A stretch of DNA of 64,000 bases from Marinobacter pelagius (GCF_003315345.1 NZ_QNRO01000001.1:124001-188000), one strand, 5' to 3'. Shown: positions 1 through 7,696, counted from the stretch's first letter. A program made the numbers and translations. Notes: a model not told the origin generated them from the sequence alone.

Positions 1-56
1 TTATAAGAAGCATGTGTTTTGATGCATAACTCACCTACCTGGATAAGGAAGATTCC

Positions 57-437
57 ATGAAACTGACACTGATTCGCTCCACCGTTGTGGCCTCCGGTCT
101 CCTGCTGGGCGGCAGCCTGGTTTCGCCATCGGTTCTGGCGCAATCCGAAGCGGCTGACAATGGCCAGCAGGCGGAAGAGATGCTCAAGAAGGGCAAGGGT
201 AAATCGGACGAGGCCAAGGGCAAGGGCCAGGAAAAGGCCGACGAGATGCGAGAGCGTTCCGAGGAGGAGATGGAGGAGCGTGAGCGCGCTGAAGAGGGCG
301 CTGAGCGGGCCCAGGGCGAAGGCGGTAACCGTGACAACGAAAACCGCCAGGCAGATCCCGCCTCCAAGGGCAGCGAGCAGGGCCAGGCCAAGAAACAGGA
401 GAAGTCAAAGGCCTGGTGGAACTTCTGGAGTGACTGA
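57..437 (+). CDS. Exported, highly charged hypothetical protein
   Basis: A 126-residue protein with an N-terminal signal peptide (hydrophobic residues about 8-28, ending SVLAQ before SEAADN). The mature part is almost wholly charged: Lys/Gly/Glu-rich blocks (KGKGKSDEAKGKGQEK) and Glu/Arg runs that predict a long helix or disordered polymer, then a short aromatic tail WWNFWSD. The start is set by AAGGAAG a few bases upstream of ATG. It stands alone, with an intrinsic terminator right after it. I recognise no family. Its composition resembles small periplasmic stress or coiled-coil proteins, but no function can be assigned. Confidence 0.75.
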   Translation: MKLTLIRSTVVASGLLLGGSLVSPSVLAQSEAADNGQQAEEMLKKGKGKSDEAKGKGQEKADEMRERSEEEMEERERAEEGAERAQGEGGNRDNENRQADPASKGSEQGQAKKQEKSKAWWNFWSD

Positions 438-460
438 GTTACCGATTACCGTATGAATCA

Positions 461-484
461 AGCCCGCACATCCGCGGGCTTTTC
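461..484. terminator. Intrinsic terminator after the exported protein
   Basis: A perfect 7-bp stem (AGCCCGC/GCGGGCT) with a 6-base loop followed by TTTTCT. It lies between two convergent genes and touches the stop codon of the serine hydrolase on the other strand. Confidence 0.8.
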
Positions 485-1698
485 TATACCAGTGCCCCGT
501 TCACCATGGCCCGGAGTTCCTGGCGAACCGGATAGGATGAGGACGGTATGAGCTGGGTCATGAAGATCACTACCATATCCTCCTTCGGGTCCACGAAGAA
601 GTTGGTGCTGGCCAGTCCGCCCCAGCCGAATTCTCCCTCCGAGCCGTTGGTCAGGGACTTCGCCACATCTGTCTTCACCGAGAATCCGAGCCCGAACCCG
701 CTGCCCTCATAGGGTGTTTCGCTGAACGCACCAATGGACAGTGCCGGCAGGTCCCGTTTACCCGGCAGGTGGTTCCGGCGCATGAATTCCAGGGTCTTGC
801 GGCCAATGATCCTCTGGCCACGGTACTCGCCACCCTGGCAAAGTGCCTGGGCAAAACTGTGATAGTCATCGATGGTAGAGACCAGTCCGCCACCTCCGGA
901 AAGAAATCTGGGCGGCTTACTGAATCTGGAGCGATCCGGGTCGTCCTGGAGTTTCATGGTGTCACCGGGCTGGTGCAGGTAGCAGGCGGCAAAGCGGTCA
1001 AGCTGATCCGGCCGGACCTGGAAGCCGGTGTCCGTCATGCCCAGTGGCGCGAAAATATGTTCGCGGAAGTAGTCGTCCAGGGGTTTGTCTGCCAGCAGCT
1101 GGACCAGGTAACCCACCACATCGGTTGAAACCGAGTAATTCCATGCGGTGCCGGGCGAAAACTCCAGCGGCAGCTCGGCCAGCCGGTCCACCAGTTTGTC
1201 CAGGGTCAGAATCGAACTTCCGTCCAGCTTGAGCTGACGGTAGGCAGCATCGACATTCGTCCGTTCGAGGAAACCATAGGTCAGGCCGGACATGTGCGTC
1301 AGCAGATCCCGGATGGTCATGGCGGTCGCCGCAGGCTCGGTTTCGAACTCCGGATAGGTTCCACCTTTATAGACGCGCAGATTGCGCCAGGAGGGGATGT
1401 ACTTGTGCACCGGGTCATCCAGGAGGAACCGGCCCTGTTCGTACAGCTGCATCATCGCAATGGAGGTGACCGGCTTGGTCATGGAATAGATCCGGAACAG
1501 GGTATCCCGTCGGGCCGGCCTGTTGCGCTCGACATCCATCAGACCCTGGGCGTTCACCCAGACAATCTGGCCATGTCGCGCCACCAGGGTCACGGCGCAT
1601 GGCAGTTTTCCCGGACGAATGTATTGGTCCTCAAGGTGACGGCTGATTCGCTCCAGACGCTCGAGCGACAGCCCGGCGACGACATCAGATTCCCGCAT
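484..1698 (-). CDS. Serine hydrolase of the beta-lactamase (class C/EstB) family
   Basis: A 404-residue protein of the penicillin-binding-protein-like fold. The nucleophile motif S-M-T-K is at residues 72-75 and the second motif Tyr (WNYSV) at about 188. A W-x-G segment (FGWGGL) near the C-terminus replaces the KTG box, as is common in EstB-type esterases and class C-like hydrolases. There is no signal peptide, so a cytoplasmic esterase or amidase is likelier than a true beta-lactamase. It is monocistronic and convergent with the gene before it. The substrate cannot be predicted. Confidence 0.85.
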   Translation of the reverse strand: MRESDVVAGLSLERLERISRHLEDQYIRPGKLPCAVTLVARHGQIVWVNAQGLMDVERNRPARRDTLFRIYSMTKPVTSIAMMQLYEQGRFLLDDPVHKYIPSWRNLRVYKGGTYPEFETEPAATAMTIRDLLTHMSGLTYGFLERTNVDAAYRQLKLDGSSILTLDKLVDRLAELPLEFSPGTAWNYSVSTDVVGYLVQLLADKPLDDYFREHIFAPLGMTDTGFQVRPDQLDRFAACYLHQPGDTMKLQDDPDRSRFSKPPRFLSGGGGLVSTIDDYHSFAQALCQGGEYRGQRIIGRKTLEFMRRNHLPGKRDLPALSIGAFSETPYEGSGFGLGFSVKTDVAKSLTNGSEGEFGWGGLASTNFFVDPKEDMVVIFMTQLIPSSSYPVRQELRAMVNGALV

Positions 1699-1769
1699 GG
1701 ACAGATCCTGTGGCTAAAAGCGAAAGCTTAATTTATTCCCGGGGACGGGAGAAGGGCAGGGTAAGAGGG

Positions 1770-1952
1770 TCAGGTGCGCCAGCGGCGGTCCTGGCGGCGG
1801 CTACCCAGGTTCATGGACAGGAAGATGATCGTGTATGCCACCAGGATCGAGGCGCAAATAAACAGCGCCTGAGCCGGCCTTTCGGCAATGATCATCACAG
1901 CCGGGAAGGTAATGGCCAGAACCACAGCAAGTTCCAGGAAGATCTTTTTCAT
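1770..1952 (-). CDS. Small two-helix membrane protein
   Basis: About 60 residues starting MKKIFLELAV. Two hydrophobic segments (about 5-20 and 29-46) are followed by a basic tail (GSRRQDRRWRT). The internal ATG at 1952 was chosen because the longer frame adds residues that do not look like protein sequence. A second small membrane protein with the same layout lies just upstream on the same strand, so the two may form a pair. No family recognised. Confidence 0.55.
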   Translation of the reverse strand: MKKIFLELAVVLAITFPAVMIIAERPAQALFICASILVAYTIIFLSMNLGSRRQDRRWRT

Positions 1953-2039
1953 GTCGCTACAGGGATACACTGGTGAAAAGGCAGGCGATTGTACCCTGAG
2001 GACCGCCATAGACCATTGAGACTTTGGAATGAGAAGGAA

Positions 2040-2237
2040 TCAGTCCTCTTCCTCGCTCCTTTGTCTGTCCTGGTCCCGAAAGTAATCCTGGATGGACCCG
2101 GAGAAGAAGATGGCCACATACACAAGGAAGAGTCCGACGGAGATCGCCAGCATCTTCAGGTCAAAGCCGGAAAACACCAGGGCGGAGACGAGGATCAGGA
2201 TTGTGAGAAAGGCCACCTCTGCGGGAGATGTCTTCAT
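2040..2237 (-). CDS. Small two-helix membrane protein
   Basis: A 65-residue protein with two transmembrane segments (about 8-24 and 28-46) and an acidic tail DRQRSEEED. Size and topology match the next gene downstream on the same strand, but that one has a basic tail. No known domain recognised. Opposite tail charges in two adjacent small membrane proteins could mean they interact, but that is inference. Confidence 0.55.
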   Translation of the reverse strand: MKTSPAEVAFLTILILVSALVFSGFDLKMLAISVGLFLVYVAIFFSGSIQDYFRDQDRQRSEEED

Positions 2238-2379
2238 GCGGGCCAGGTGCTCCCATCGGCATGTTGGACTTGCTCTGCCGATGATAGGGCAATTGGGCGC
2301 AGGAGATTGTCAAAGGTTGTTTAAGGGATGTGCAATTATGCAAAAATCGCCAGACGGCGAAACCGGATTCCCGGGCCTG

Positions 2380-2739
2380 TCAAAGAAGGTCGTAGATTTT
2401 TCTGACGTATTTCCAGGTCAAAATCTGTACTGTCCCGGCATTCAGGTTAACCGACGACAGGCAGGCAAGATACCCTTTGTCAAAGATTGGAAAAACTGTC
2501 ACCCCGCCGGACTTTGAGCGGATATAGACTTCCTCGACACCTTCGTAATCGAGCTGAGTTATGATCTTTTCACAAATAACTTTAAGTTCAAGGAAAAGAG
2601 CTCCAAACAGTTCTGGATCCTTGGCATCTCCATGATGGGCGATAACCAATCCGTCGGAAGAAACCATCATGCTGAATTTGATCTCTTTCGAGGCTTCGCA
2701 GAGGCTTGTTAACTGTTTTTGGATCTCAGCGACAGACAC
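2380..2739 (-). CDS. Roadblock/LC7-domain protein (copy 1)
   Basis: A 119-residue protein that is a single roadblock/LC7 fold: N-terminal helix, then the strand with SMMVSSDGLVIAHHG, the central long helix, and the strand with VTVFPIFDKGYLACL. Roadblock proteins dimerise and act as platforms or regulators for Ras-like GTPases (MglB for MglA; CvnB in Streptomyces conservons). The start is GTG with AGGA upstream. It is separated from the other three roadblock genes by tRNA-Met and the metallophosphoesterase gene, and probably has its own promoter. The most likely partner is the GTPase at 5672-6202. Confidence 0.8.
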   Translation of the reverse strand: MSVAEIQKQLTSLCEASKEIKFSMMVSSDGLVIAHHGDAKDPELFGALFLELKVICEKIITQLDYEGVEEVYIRSKSGGVTVFPIFDKGYLACLSSVNLNAGTVQILTWKYVRKIYDLL

Positions 2740-2837
2740 TTTTGGGGTTCCTGTGAGAGTAATTTGGCGGGAGGGCTAATTCCAGAAAGTCTTACATTAC
2801 TCTGTGCTTATTGTCTAACTGCTTTGGGTGGGCAAAT

Positions 2838-2872
2838 AAAAAAGGGTTGCGAGTGTGATCGCAACCCTTTTT
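2838..2872. terminator. Bidirectional intrinsic terminator beside tRNA-Met
   Basis: A nearly perfect hairpin, AAAAAGGGTTGCGA / TCGCAACCCTTTTT with a 6-base loop. It lies just downstream of the tRNA gene on the minus strand and is flanked by A and T runs, so it can work in both directions. Confidence 0.85.
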
Positions 2873-2880
2873 GGGAATAC

Positions 2881-2957
2881 TGGTAGCAAGGGGCGGAGTC
2901 GAACCGCCGACCCCAGCATTATGAGTGCTGTGCTCTAACCAACTGAGCTACCTTGCC
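2881..2957 (-). tRNA. tRNA-Met (CAT), elongator type
   Basis: A 77-nt cloverleaf: D-arm GCTC-AGTTGGTTA-GAGC, anticodon stem-loop CAGCA-CTCATAA-TGCTG, T-arm GGCGG-TTCGACT-CCGCC, encoded CCA. The body matches elongator tRNA-Met better than initiator or tRNA-Ile2. The first acceptor pair is a G-U wobble (G1:U72). Confidence 0.93.
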
Positions 2958-3166
2958 ATTGCTTCATCGATGGAAGCGGCGCGTATGATATGGGCGAGGG
3001 GCTAAGCTGTCAAGCGTGAGTCATCCGATTCTGTCAGATGATTTCAGGTACGTGACTCATGAAATGCCAAAAGCGCTGTAAAAACATGATGATAGGTGTT
3101 ATGAGGTGGTCAGCAGCGGACTTTTTCATTGGCTTTACAACTCGACATAGTAGAGTCCTGGAGGGC

Positions 3167-3208
3167 ATGATGAAAACCCGTAACCGATGCCTCTCTGATT
3201 ATGCTTGA
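3167..3208 (+). CDS. Possible 13-codon leader peptide (uORF) before the metallophosphoesterase
   Basis: Two ATGs in tandem follow a strong GGAGGG ribosome binding site. The frame reads MMKTRNRCLSDYA and stops at TGA, eight bases inside the next gene. That gene's own ATG (3201) has no visible Shine-Dalgarno sequence, so translation may be coupled through this short frame. It could also be a chance frame, or the remnant of an N-terminus in another frame. Confidence 0.35.
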   Translation: MMKTRNRCLSDYA

Positions 3209-4784
3209 AGAGCTGAAACTCGCCGACATTGCAGTTATTGGAAGGTCCGACGACTCGGAGCCTGACTGCTCTGCCGAGATGATCAAGGACATTATCCAAT
3301 CGGGGTTTCAGGCCCTGGGACACGGGGAAAGGTTTACCGGAAAGCCGGGCACGCTGATCTTCGAACGGAACAACAGAATCGTAAAGATTCACGCCGGGGT
3401 GAATCTGGCGGAGCCTCAAGCCAGACAAAGGGGAGACTTCAGCCGCAAAAACGAGCGGAAGTTAGGGATATATCATCCGTCCAAAACTTGGTTTGTCGCC
3501 AAATACAGGAATCGGTGCTGGATAGGGAATATCACGAAAACGCTCCACCCTCTGCATATGTCACTGTTGCAGGCTGATTCATCAAGTGCGCTGAAGTTGC
3601 TGGATCAGTACTTCTCGATCTACATCCGGTTTATGAAGGAGCACGAGCGTGTGCTGGACCCGGGGCTTTCGAACTTCGGTGCTGATGAAAATGGCCACGT
3701 TTTTTACCTTGATGACGATATCTATGGTTGGGATGGATTCTCGGGGCTGTCGCAGGCGATCGGTGTCTGGTTTCGACAGTTCGTTGGTTTTCCGGAAACT
3801 TTCTTTTCGGCACTGGGAGCAAGCCTGGGCAAGTGGCTCCGCTCTTACTATCCGGACTCCGAATGGCTCGACATTATTGCCGAGCAGGTCCGGGGCGTCT
3901 TTACGGCTAACGAGGAGCAGTCAACGCGGCGCATTCATTTTCTGGCGGGGTTTGCCCAGGCAACAAGAGCTCAGCCCGCTGGTGAGCAAGAGACACACCC
4001 GGTATACGTCATCCCGGCAGAAGCTCCGCACCTGCTGGACAAGGGGAAAGGCCTCGTTGGGATCATTGCGGATATCCACGCCAATCTTCCGGCCTTGGAG
4101 AAAACACTGGAAGAGCTGCAGCGAAGGTCCGTTTCCAGCGTACTCGTTTTGGGTGATCTCGTCGGATATGGTCCACACCCATCCGAGTGCATCGAGCTCC
4201 TCCGTACAGGTGACTTCCACATCATCCGGGGTAATCACGATCACGCGACTGCCATAGGCAAAGCCGGCCAGGGCTTTTCATCGGTTTCCAGTTGGGTGAT
4301 TGACTGGACTGTAAGCCGGCTGTCACAGGCGGAGCGCCAATGGCTTGGCGGTCTGCCTCTCTATCTTGACGGAGAGGGCTGGCTCGCTGTTCATGGCGCG
4401 CCTCAGGACCCGACGTTCATGAATGGCTATGTCTATCGTATGACCTATGAGGACAATATTAAGAATATGAGGGAGCGCGGCATTCGGTACTGCTTTCACG
4501 GACATACCCACATTGCCGGTGTTTACTATGCCAGGAAGACGTTGACAGGGCATTCGGTGTCCAGCCGTTATTCCCTGGCGTCGGTTGATCAGGGCTTGGT
4601 GTGTCCAGGCTCTGTGGGCCAACCGAGGGGCGGGCAGACCGGTCTGGAGTTTGCGATTCTCGATACTGAAACGTTCGGGATCGAATTTATCAACCTTGAC
4701 TATGATGTTTCAAAGGTGATTGAGGACATGAACCGGGAAGGGTTTCCTGCCCAGCTGGGCAGCCGGTTGCTCCAGGGCAGGTAG
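3201..4784 (+). CDS. Two-domain protein: kinase-like N-terminus fused to a calcineurin-type metallophosphoesterase
   Basis: A 527-residue protein. The C-terminal half (about 284-520) has the full metallophosphoesterase motif set: DIHAN, GDLVGYG, RGNHDHA, VHGAP and HGHTH. It is likely an active two-metal phosphatase or phosphodiesterase of the PrpA/YfcE type. The N-terminal about 270 residues are not clearly assignable, but VLDPGLSNFG...VFYLDDDIY (about 150-172) resembles the catalytic loop and DFG region of aminoglycoside/LPS-kinase-like folds, so a degenerate kinase-like domain is plausible (inference). It is transcribed toward the roadblock/GTPase operon, with a shared perfect hairpin between them. 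The start ATG lacks a ribosome binding site (see the leader peptide). Confidence 0.8.
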   Translation: MLEELKLADIAVIGRSDDSEPDCSAEMIKDIIQSGFQALGHGERFTGKPGTLIFERNNRIVKIHAGVNLAEPQARQRGDFSRKNERKLGIYHPSKTWFVAKYRNRCWIGNITKTLHPLHMSLLQADSSSALKLLDQYFSIYIRFMKEHERVLDPGLSNFGADENGHVFYLDDDIYGWDGFSGLSQAIGVWFRQFVGFPETFFSALGASLGKWLRSYYPDSEWLDIIAEQVRGVFTANEEQSTRRIHFLAGFAQATRAQPAGEQETHPVYVIPAEAPHLLDKGKGLVGIIADIHANLPALEKTLEELQRRSVSSVLVLGDLVGYGPHPSECIELLRTGDFHIIRGNHDHATAIGKAGQGFSSVSSWVIDWTVSRLSQAERQWLGGLPLYLDGEGWLAVHGAPQDPTFMNGYVYRMTYEDNIKNMRERGIRYCFHGHTHIAGVYYARKTLTGHSVSSRYSLASVDQGLVCPGSVGQPRGGQTGLEFAILDTETFGIEFINLDYDVSKVIEDMNREGFPAQLGSRLLQGR

Positions 4785-4790
4785 CAGACA

Positions 4791-4821
4791 CTCCTGGCCC
4801 GGGCACAGCCCGGGCCAGGAG
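4791..4821. terminator. Perfect 14-bp hairpin between convergent genes
   Basis: CTCCTGGCCCGGGC and its exact complement are separated by ACA. It probably ends transcription from both sides, although no long T run follows. Confidence 0.65.
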
Positions 4822-4834
4822 TAGACAGCTTTGT

Positions 4835-5242
4835 TCAGGGGCAAAGAGGCGATACCTTCGGCAGGGCGCCTCGGAGTGCCGCCCAACCCATGCCAAGGTT
4901 TGCCTTCTTGCCGGTGATCAATACCATCAGTGCGTTGGGCTTGCCAGGCACAATTGACATGAAATGGTAGGTCTTTTCTGTTGTCATCTGGACTTCCTGC
5001 ACCAACCGGTGAACCTCGGTCCCACGTTGTGACGCGATCAGTTTTTCGACCGTGTTAACGGTTTTACCCCTGAACATATCCACGGCTGCTGCGGCTACGG
5101 CATCCAGATAACTCTGGGTGAAGTAGGGGACATTATGTGCCACGGTCAGAAGCAATCCGGATTCCAGATCCACAATTGCGGCGCCCAGTGCATCACCCAC
5201 TTCATTGACCATGTTTTGGCAGATTTCGTTGAGGTTTGACAT
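4835..5242 (-). CDS. Roadblock/LC7-like protein (copy 2)
   Basis: A 135-residue protein of the roadblock fold: GAAIVDLESGLLLTVAHNV at the second strand, a long central helix and a C-terminal strand LMVLITGKKANLGMG. It is more diverged than the other copies and carries a short C-terminal extension (ALRGALPKVSPLCP). The start ATG follows GAGAAGG. It is the last gene of the operon 7696 to 4835 (roadblock 4, unknown, GTPase, roadblock 3, roadblock 2). A scaffold or regulatory role for the GTPase is inferred from family and context. Confidence 0.75.
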   Translation of the reverse strand: MSNLNEICQNMVNEVGDALGAAIVDLESGLLLTVAHNVPYFTQSYLDAVAAAAVDMFRGKTVNTVEKLIASQRGTEVHRLVQEVQMTTEKTYHFMSIVPGKPNALMVLITGKKANLGMGWAALRGALPKVSPLCP

Positions 5243-5265
5243 TAGTACCTTCTCTTTTTACTTGG

Positions 5266-5655
5266 TTACCGTATATGCGCAGCCAGTTTTTCGGCTGCAT
5301 TTCTGCTGACGCTGTGCAACATCCCAAGATTGACTCTGGTTGTTGCGATGACACTCAGGACGAGCCTGTCCTTCAGCTTCAGAGTGAGTATGTAGCCGTC
5401 GCTGTTTTCGACGATGACATACCGGCATTGCTGCTGTTGTGCTTCCGCAGCAATGGTTTCTCCGAGGGCCAGGATAGAGCTCATCATGGCTGAGAGCTTG
5501 GAGGCGGGCATGTCTTTCCTGAAGTTCTTCGCCACGTCATGGCCATCTACAGTGGAAATCAAAATCCCGTATATGGCATCGCTACTGCTCAACATCTGGG
5601 CGAATATTTCCTGGCAGAATGCTTCACTTTTTTCTGAAAACTTGTACTGGGTCAT
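5266..5655 (-). CDS. Roadblock/LC7-like protein (copy 3)
   Basis: A 129-residue protein: helix 1 (FCQEIFAQML), strand with IYGILISTVDGHDVAKNF, central helix SKLSAMMSSILALGETIAAEAQ, then strands RYVIVENSDGYILTLKL and LVLSVIATTRVNLGMLHS. This is the classic roadblock/LC7 order, close to MglB-like proteins. It is directly downstream of the GTPase gene (16-bp gap), the arrangement seen for GTPase and roadblock partners in mgl and conservon loci. It is the best candidate for the GTPase's direct regulator. Confidence 0.8.
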   Translation of the reverse strand: MTQYKFSEKSEAFCQEIFAQMLSSSDAIYGILISTVDGHDVAKNFRKDMPASKLSAMMSSILALGETIAAEAQQQQCRYVIVENSDGYILTLKLKDRLVLSVIATTRVNLGMLHSVSRNAAEKLAAHIR

Positions 5656-5671
5656 GGTGTTGAATCTTTTC

Positions 5672-6202
5672 CTAGTGGGAAAACTCGAGCGTTGAGATCA
5701 GAGCGTCGATCAGGAGTGCAACGTCTTCCCGTTCTCTGATGTCGACCTCAAACATCGGAAAGGTGCGGCCAGTGGACTCCAGGCACTCATAGAAAGCGCC
5801 CATTTCCGGCGGGTTAGCCCCACCCGTCCTGGTGATGCCCACCACAACGCCTGTCTTTTCAATGAAATCTGAAAAGTTTTCCAGATACATATTCAGATCG
5901 TCGAGAGGTTCTGGTCGGGAACAGTCCAGGAGGATGATCAGGCCGAGACCGCCCTCAACCAGGATTTTCCACATGAACTCAAAGCGTTTCTGTCCAGGGG
6001 TTCCGTAAAGAAAGACCTTTTGACCGTCACCGAGTGTGATTTCGCCGAAATCCATGGCGACGGTCGTTTCCTCTTTGACAGAGGAAAGATCATCGGTCGT
6101 CCGCGTATCCGTGCGAACAGGCGGCGTTTCACTGATGGCCGCAATCGCTGTTGTTTTGCCTGCTCCCGGGGGGCCGGTAATTATCAGTTTGACTTCAGAC
6201 AC
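5672..6202 (-). CDS. Ras-like small GTPase (COG2229/MglA-CvnD-like) with a degenerate G4 motif
   Basis: A 176-residue protein. The P-loop GPPGAGKT is at residues 10-17, a switch I Thr lies in the ETTVAMDFGE segment, and the G3 region reads YGTPGQKRF (TPGQ in place of DxxG, typical of this prokaryotic family). Where the base-specificity motif (N/T)KxD is expected the sequence reads VVVGITRTGG, so the canonical Asn/Lys/Asp are missing. GTP specificity may be altered or relaxed. The start is GTG with TGAGGT upstream. It sits between an uncharacterised gene and roadblock copies 3 and 2. A molecular switch for polarity, surface behaviour or regulation is the family expectation; the exact process is unknown. 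Confidence 0.82.
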   Translation of the reverse strand: MSEVKLIITGPPGAGKTTAIAAISETPPVRTDTRTTDDLSSVKEETTVAMDFGEITLGDGQKVFLYGTPGQKRFEFMWKILVEGGLGLIILLDCSRPEPLDDLNMYLENFSDFIEKTGVVVGITRTGGANPPEMGAFYECLESTGRTFPMFEVDIREREDVALLIDALISTLEFSH

Positions 6203-6212
6203 AGGTTAAACC

Positions 6213-7178
6213 TCATTTCGGCTTTCTTTTCAGGCGGTCGCGTATCTTGTCGAACAGGCCTTTGGTGTGTTCTGTTTTAATCGGCTGTTGGCCATGGTTA
6301 TCCAGGTTGAAGGCCCGAACTGACAGTACCCCGGAGAGGTAGGCGCCATTCACAAACCCAATCGCTTCTTCAGATGAAACATTGGTTTCTGACAGCGCTT
6401 CCTCGATAGTCGCGCCAGACTTACGGCTCAACAAGGCGCTCAGGGCCATGGCAGTCGGCATGGTGCGTGGGATATCAGAGGGAGGCCAGCGCAGCAGCTT
6501 GAATCGGCTCTTGCTATGAAGGGTTTTGATCAGTTCGCCCTCTGACAGGAAAATTCCCAGCTTCCACTTGAGCGAGGGAGCGTCCTGCCACGATGGCTCG
6601 AAGCTCTCCTGGAAGCCGGATGTAGCGCTCAGGGTAATGCTTTTCTCGGAACTGCGAAGTAGCTCGTCCAAGGCGGCATCGCCAGTGACCTTATATCGAT
6701 CGTTGGCAAGGTCGATAATGCACTCGCAATTATTGGCAGTGACTCTCAGAAAACGAGACTCCGGCCCGTTCAGTAGATCCAGTGTTCCGGAATCCCGGCT
6801 GGACGAAATCCCGGCTTGTGCCGGAGTTTCGTTGTTGGCGGCTGACGGCTTTGCATCGTTTTTGGGGGCGAGTCCAGCCTCTACGGAATTGAAAACAGCG
6901 ATGAGGTCCGCCGCGCGCAGTGGTTTTTTTATCCTGAAGCGAGTCTTTCCGGCGCTTGCGCCAGCCGAATACTCAATGGCAACCGCATGCTGCGCTTCGA
7001 TCTCGTCAATAATAGCCGCCGAGTTTTTAAGGTTATCGGTATCGATGATGATAGCGTCGCAGTTGTCGCTCTCAGCGTACTCCCACGTGTCGCTTGTCCT
7101 GGACATCATCAGATCCACCAAGGACTTCAGGACCAACAGGTCTTTTTCTGTCAATCCTTTGCTGGAGAGTGTCTTCAA
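6213..7178 (-). CDS. Uncharacterised two-part protein of the roadblock/GTPase cluster
   Basis: A 321-residue protein. The N-terminal about 110 residues look like a receiver-like or alpha/beta domain (CDAIIIDTDNLKNSAAIIDEIEA...FRIKKPLRAADLIAVF). A low-complexity linker (about 110-140) follows, then a C-terminal half with FLSEGELIKTLHSKSRFKLLRWP and a helical segment (LLSRKSGATIEEALSETNVSSEEAIGFVNGAYLSGVL) that resembles a winged-helix or DUF4388-like fold. The start is TTG, supported by GGAGGAATACC directly upstream. It ends 10 bp before the GTPase gene, so the two are co-transcribed. It could be an input or effector protein for the GTPase. No family assigned with certainty. Confidence 0.65.
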   Translation of the reverse strand: MKTLSSKGLTEKDLLVLKSLVDLMMSRTSDTWEYAESDNCDAIIIDTDNLKNSAAIIDEIEAQHAVAIEYSAGASAGKTRFRIKKPLRAADLIAVFNSVEAGLAPKNDAKPSAANNETPAQAGISSSRDSGTLDLLNGPESRFLRVTANNCECIIDLANDRYKVTGDAALDELLRSSEKSITLSATSGFQESFEPSWQDAPSLKWKLGIFLSEGELIKTLHSKSRFKLLRWPPSDIPRTMPTAMALSALLSRKSGATIEEALSETNVSSEEAIGFVNGAYLSGVLSVRAFNLDNHGQQPIKTEHTKGLFDKIRDRLKRKPK

Positions 7179-7247
7179 GGTATTCCTCCAGAAGTGCAGA
7201 GTCGGGCGAGAGCGGTCGGGTCAGAGTACATACCGGCTCGCCGGGTT

Positions 7248-7282
7248 GCGCTCAAAGCCTTTGAAAGGCGGGCTTTGAACGC
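7248..7282. repeat. Nested inverted repeat between roadblock 4 and the downstream gene
   Basis: 12-base arms GCGCTCAAAGCC / GGCTTTGAACGC (one mismatch) enclose a smaller hairpin GCCTTT-G-AAAGGC, so two structures compete. It lies in the 158-bp spacer of the operon, where it could act as an attenuator or mRNA processing site, or be a dispersed repeat. Confidence 0.5.
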
Positions 7283-7336
7283 TCACGCTGAAGTCGCCTC
7301 GCGGGCTGTTCGTGCTTGGGATCTGGCTTTCTGGCT

Positions 7337-7696
7337 CTAGAGTGAGGAGAGATCCAGAGATTTCTCCACGTTCTTGGTAAGCATCCGGGCCATGCCGAGA
7401 TTTCCGCTTGCCTTATCCAGGACGACATACAGGAAAACGGCATCGTTGCTTTTGAGGAGTCGTATAAGGTGATACTGGTCATCAAGCGTTATCAGGATAT
7501 CTTCAATGCTCCCGGAGATGCCCAGTGCAGACATGGTCTTACGCTTGGCCCTGACAACTTCCGTGTTGCCTGCTGCTGCGGTATCGAGGTCAAAATTGTT
7601 GCCTCCCTCTGTGCCAAGTACCAGGCCGGATTGACTATCCACCAGGCAGCCACCGACAAAACCTTCGATCTCTCTAAGTCCTGAAATATCTGCCAT
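7337..7696 (-). CDS. Roadblock/LC7-like protein (copy 4)
   Basis: A 119-residue protein: ISGLREIEGFVGGCLVDSQSGLVLGTEGG, central helix, then DQYHLIRLLKSNDAVFLYVVLDKASGNLGMARM. This is roadblock-like, closest in layout to copies 2 and 3 (shared NLGM motif before the last helix). ATG follows GGGAG by 6 bases. It is the first gene of the minus-strand operon, separated from the next by a structured 158-bp spacer. Confidence 0.75.
   Translation of the reverse strand: MADISGLREIEGFVGGCLVDSQSGLVLGTEGGNNFDLDTAAAGNTEVVRAKRKTMSALGISGSIEDILITLDDQYHLIRLLKSNDAVFLYVVLDKASGNLGMARMLTKNVEKSLDLSSL

Noticed and set aside
484..1698. Serine hydrolase as an antibiotic-resistance beta-lactamase
   Set aside because: No signal peptide and no KTG box; EstB-like hydrolase fits better.
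2881..7696. Idea that the roadblock/GTPase island is an integrative element at tRNA-Met
   Set aside because: No integrase, and I found no second copy of the tRNA 3' end at the far side.
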